Notes under the pieces: generated by a model
The model's input: only the letters and a program-made list of their open reading frames with translations
Database searches by the model: none
What the model was told of the DNA's origin: nothing
Source: Gemmatimonadota bacterium
GTDB lineage: Bacteria > Gemmatimonadota > Gemmatimonadetes > Gemmatimonadales > Gemmatimonadaceae
DNA length: 5,787 nt
Assembly (NCBI GenBank): GCA_028287225.1
Contig: JAQBPZ010000078.1
Coordinates: 1 to 5,787, forward strand
Direction of reading: 5' to 3'
In this document: positions 4,602-5,787 of the stretch, one piece after another
Position numbering within the stretch: the first letter of the stretch is position 1
Layout of the letters: every line of letters begins with the position of its first letter
Made by a program: the position numbers and the translations under genes

Positions 4602-5787
4602 ATGCTCGTCCTTTCGTCCCCCACGGCGCGGCGCATGGCGCTGGCTGTCGCCGTGCTCGCCGCATCGCCGCTCGCCGCCACCGCGCAACAGCGGATCACG
4701 TCGCCGAAGGAGCAGTTCGGCTTCAACATCGGCGACGACTACAAGCTCGCCAACTACACCCAGTTCGAGCAGTACTGGCGCAAGCTCGCGACGCAGTCGA
4801 ACCGCATGAAGCTCGTCGAGATCGGCCGGACGGCCGAGAATCGCCCGCAGCTCATGGCCATCATCTCCTCGCCGGCCAACCTCGCGCGGCTCGATCACTA
4901 TCGCGCCATCGTGGACCGGCTCGCGCATGGCGAGGCGATGAGCGAGGACGACGCCCGCGCCCTCGCGCGGGAAGGGAAGGCGGTGGTGTGGATCGACGGC
5001 GGCCTGCACGCCACCGAGGTGCTCGGCGCGGCCCAGCTCATCGAGACCACCTACCAGCTCCTCGCGCGCAACGACGCCGAGACGCAGCGGTTCCTCAATG
5101 ACTGCATCATCCTGGCCGTGCACGCGAACCCGGACGGCATGGAGCTCGTGTCGAACTGGTACATGAAGGACGCCGACACGCTGAAGCGGAACATGAACAT
5201 TCCGCGCCTCTACCAGAAGTACGTGGGGCACGACAACAACCGCGACTTCTACATGTCCAACCAGCCGGAGTCGCGGAACATCAACCACGTGCTCTACCAG
5301 CAGTGGTATCCGCACATCGTCTACAATCATCACCAGACCGGCCCCGCCGGCACGGTGATGTTCGCGCCGCCCTTCCGCGACCCGTTCAACTTCAACTACG
5401 ACCCGCTCGTCGTGGTGGAGCTGGACCTCGTGGCCGCGTCGATGCACTCGCGCTTCGAGGCCGAGGGCAAGCCGGGCGTCACCATGCGCTCGGGCTCCAC
5501 GTATTCCACCTGGTGGAACGGCGGCCTGCGCACCACGCCCTACTTCCACAACATGATCGGGCTGCTCACGGAGACCATCGGCAACCCGACGCCGCAGGTC
5601 ATCCCGTTCATCCCCGACCAGCAGCTGCCCCGCGCCGACCTGCCGTACCCGATCGCGCCGCAGCCCTGGCACTTCCGGCAGTCGATCGAGTACTCGCTCA
5701 CGGCCAATCGCGCCGTGTTGGACCTCGCGTCGCGCCAGCGTGAGAACCTGCTGTTCAACAACTGGCGCATGGCGCGCAACTCCATCG
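4602..5787 (+). CDS. Secreted M14-family zinc carboxypeptidase (3' end outside window)
   Basis: A metallocarboxypeptidase that should release C-terminal residues from peptides outside the cytoplasm. The 395 visible codons begin with a Sec signal peptide: arginines at 10-11, a hydrophobic core at about 12-25, and a likely signal peptidase I site ATA|Q at 26-29. The catalytic domain follows from about residue 45. The zinc motif HxxE is H136-A-T-E139 in DGGLHATEV. HANPDGMEL is at 174-182, and N213-R214 in DNNRDF resembles the substrate-carboxylate Asn-Arg of carboxypeptidase A. The third zinc ligand is H243 or H244 (YNHHQTG), and the catalytic Glu is probably E324 (LLTETIG). All expected residues are present, so it should be active. 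The open frame runs off the right edge, so full length and any C-terminal domains are unknown. Exact substrate and subfamily cannot be told. It is unrelated in function to the upstream operon. Confidence 0.9.
   Translation, partial: MLVLSSPTARRMALAVAVLAASPLAATAQQRITSPKEQFGFNIGDDYKLANYTQFEQYWRKLATQSNRMKLVEIGRTAENRPQLMAIISSPANLARLDHYRAIVDRLAHGEAMSEDDARALAREGKAVVWIDGGLHATEVLGAAQLIETTYQLLARNDAETQRFLNDCIILAVHANPDGMELVSNWYMKDADTLKRNMNIPRLYQKYVGHDNNRDFYMSNQPESRNINHVLYQQWYPHIVYNHHQTGPAGTVMFAPPFRDPFNFNYDPLVVVELDLVAASMHSRFEAEGKPGVTMRSGSTYSTWWNGGLRTTPYFHNMIGLLTETIGNPTPQVIPFIPDQQLPRADLPYPIAPQPWHFRQSIEYSLTANRAVLDLASRQRENLLFNNWRMARNSI

Noticed and set aside
4557..5672. 371-codon minus-strand open frame opposite the peptidase gene
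   Set aside because: Val/Arg/His/Glu-rich antisense shadow of a gene with clear M14 motifs and a signal peptide on the plus strand.

Overview
The window is GC-rich bacterial DNA carrying the distal part of a ribosomal-protein (spc-type) operon on the + strand, followed by an intergenic region with a large inverted repeat and then the 5' part of a gene for a secreted zinc carboxypeptidase. The gene order rpsE-rpmD-rplO-secY-adk-map is the classical bacterial order. An M14-type exopeptidase with a Sec signal, a cysteine-containing adenylate kinase LID and a Gly-rich S5 N-terminus suggest a high-GC Gram-negative environmental lineage. My best guess is Gemmatimonadota or a relative; this is an inference from protein style, not a proven placement.

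Region by region: 1-637 is the 3' part of rpsE, entered inside a Gly/Pro/Arg-rich N-terminal extension. 637-888 is rpmD, which overlaps the rpsE stop by one base (TAATG). 893-1348 is rplO, 1373-2719 secY, 2742-3383 adk and 3403-4155 map. These genes are separated by 4 to 24 bases and have Shine-Dalgarno sites except adk, so they are almost certainly co-transcribed, and several are probably translationally coupled. Functionally they make 30S and 50S subunit proteins (S5, L30, L15), the translocon channel (SecY), the enzyme that balances AMP/ADP/ATP (Adk) and the N-terminal methionine-removing enzyme (Map).

4156-4601 has no convincing gene. The infA and rpmJ genes that often follow map are not visible. 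Instead, two copies of a roughly 103-base sequence lie in opposite orientation (4178-4280 and 4393-4496, about 84% identical by hand alignment), with a strong 33-base hairpin in the 112-base spacer. It looks like a small non-autonomous (MITE-like) element or a long structured RNA/terminator. This is the most unusual feature of the window, but its identity is not established.

4602 to the window end is an M14-family metallocarboxypeptidase gene with an N-terminal signal peptide, running off the right edge. It appears to be a separate transcription unit functionally unrelated to the operon. No RNA genes, CRISPR arrays or recognisable transposase or defence genes were found.
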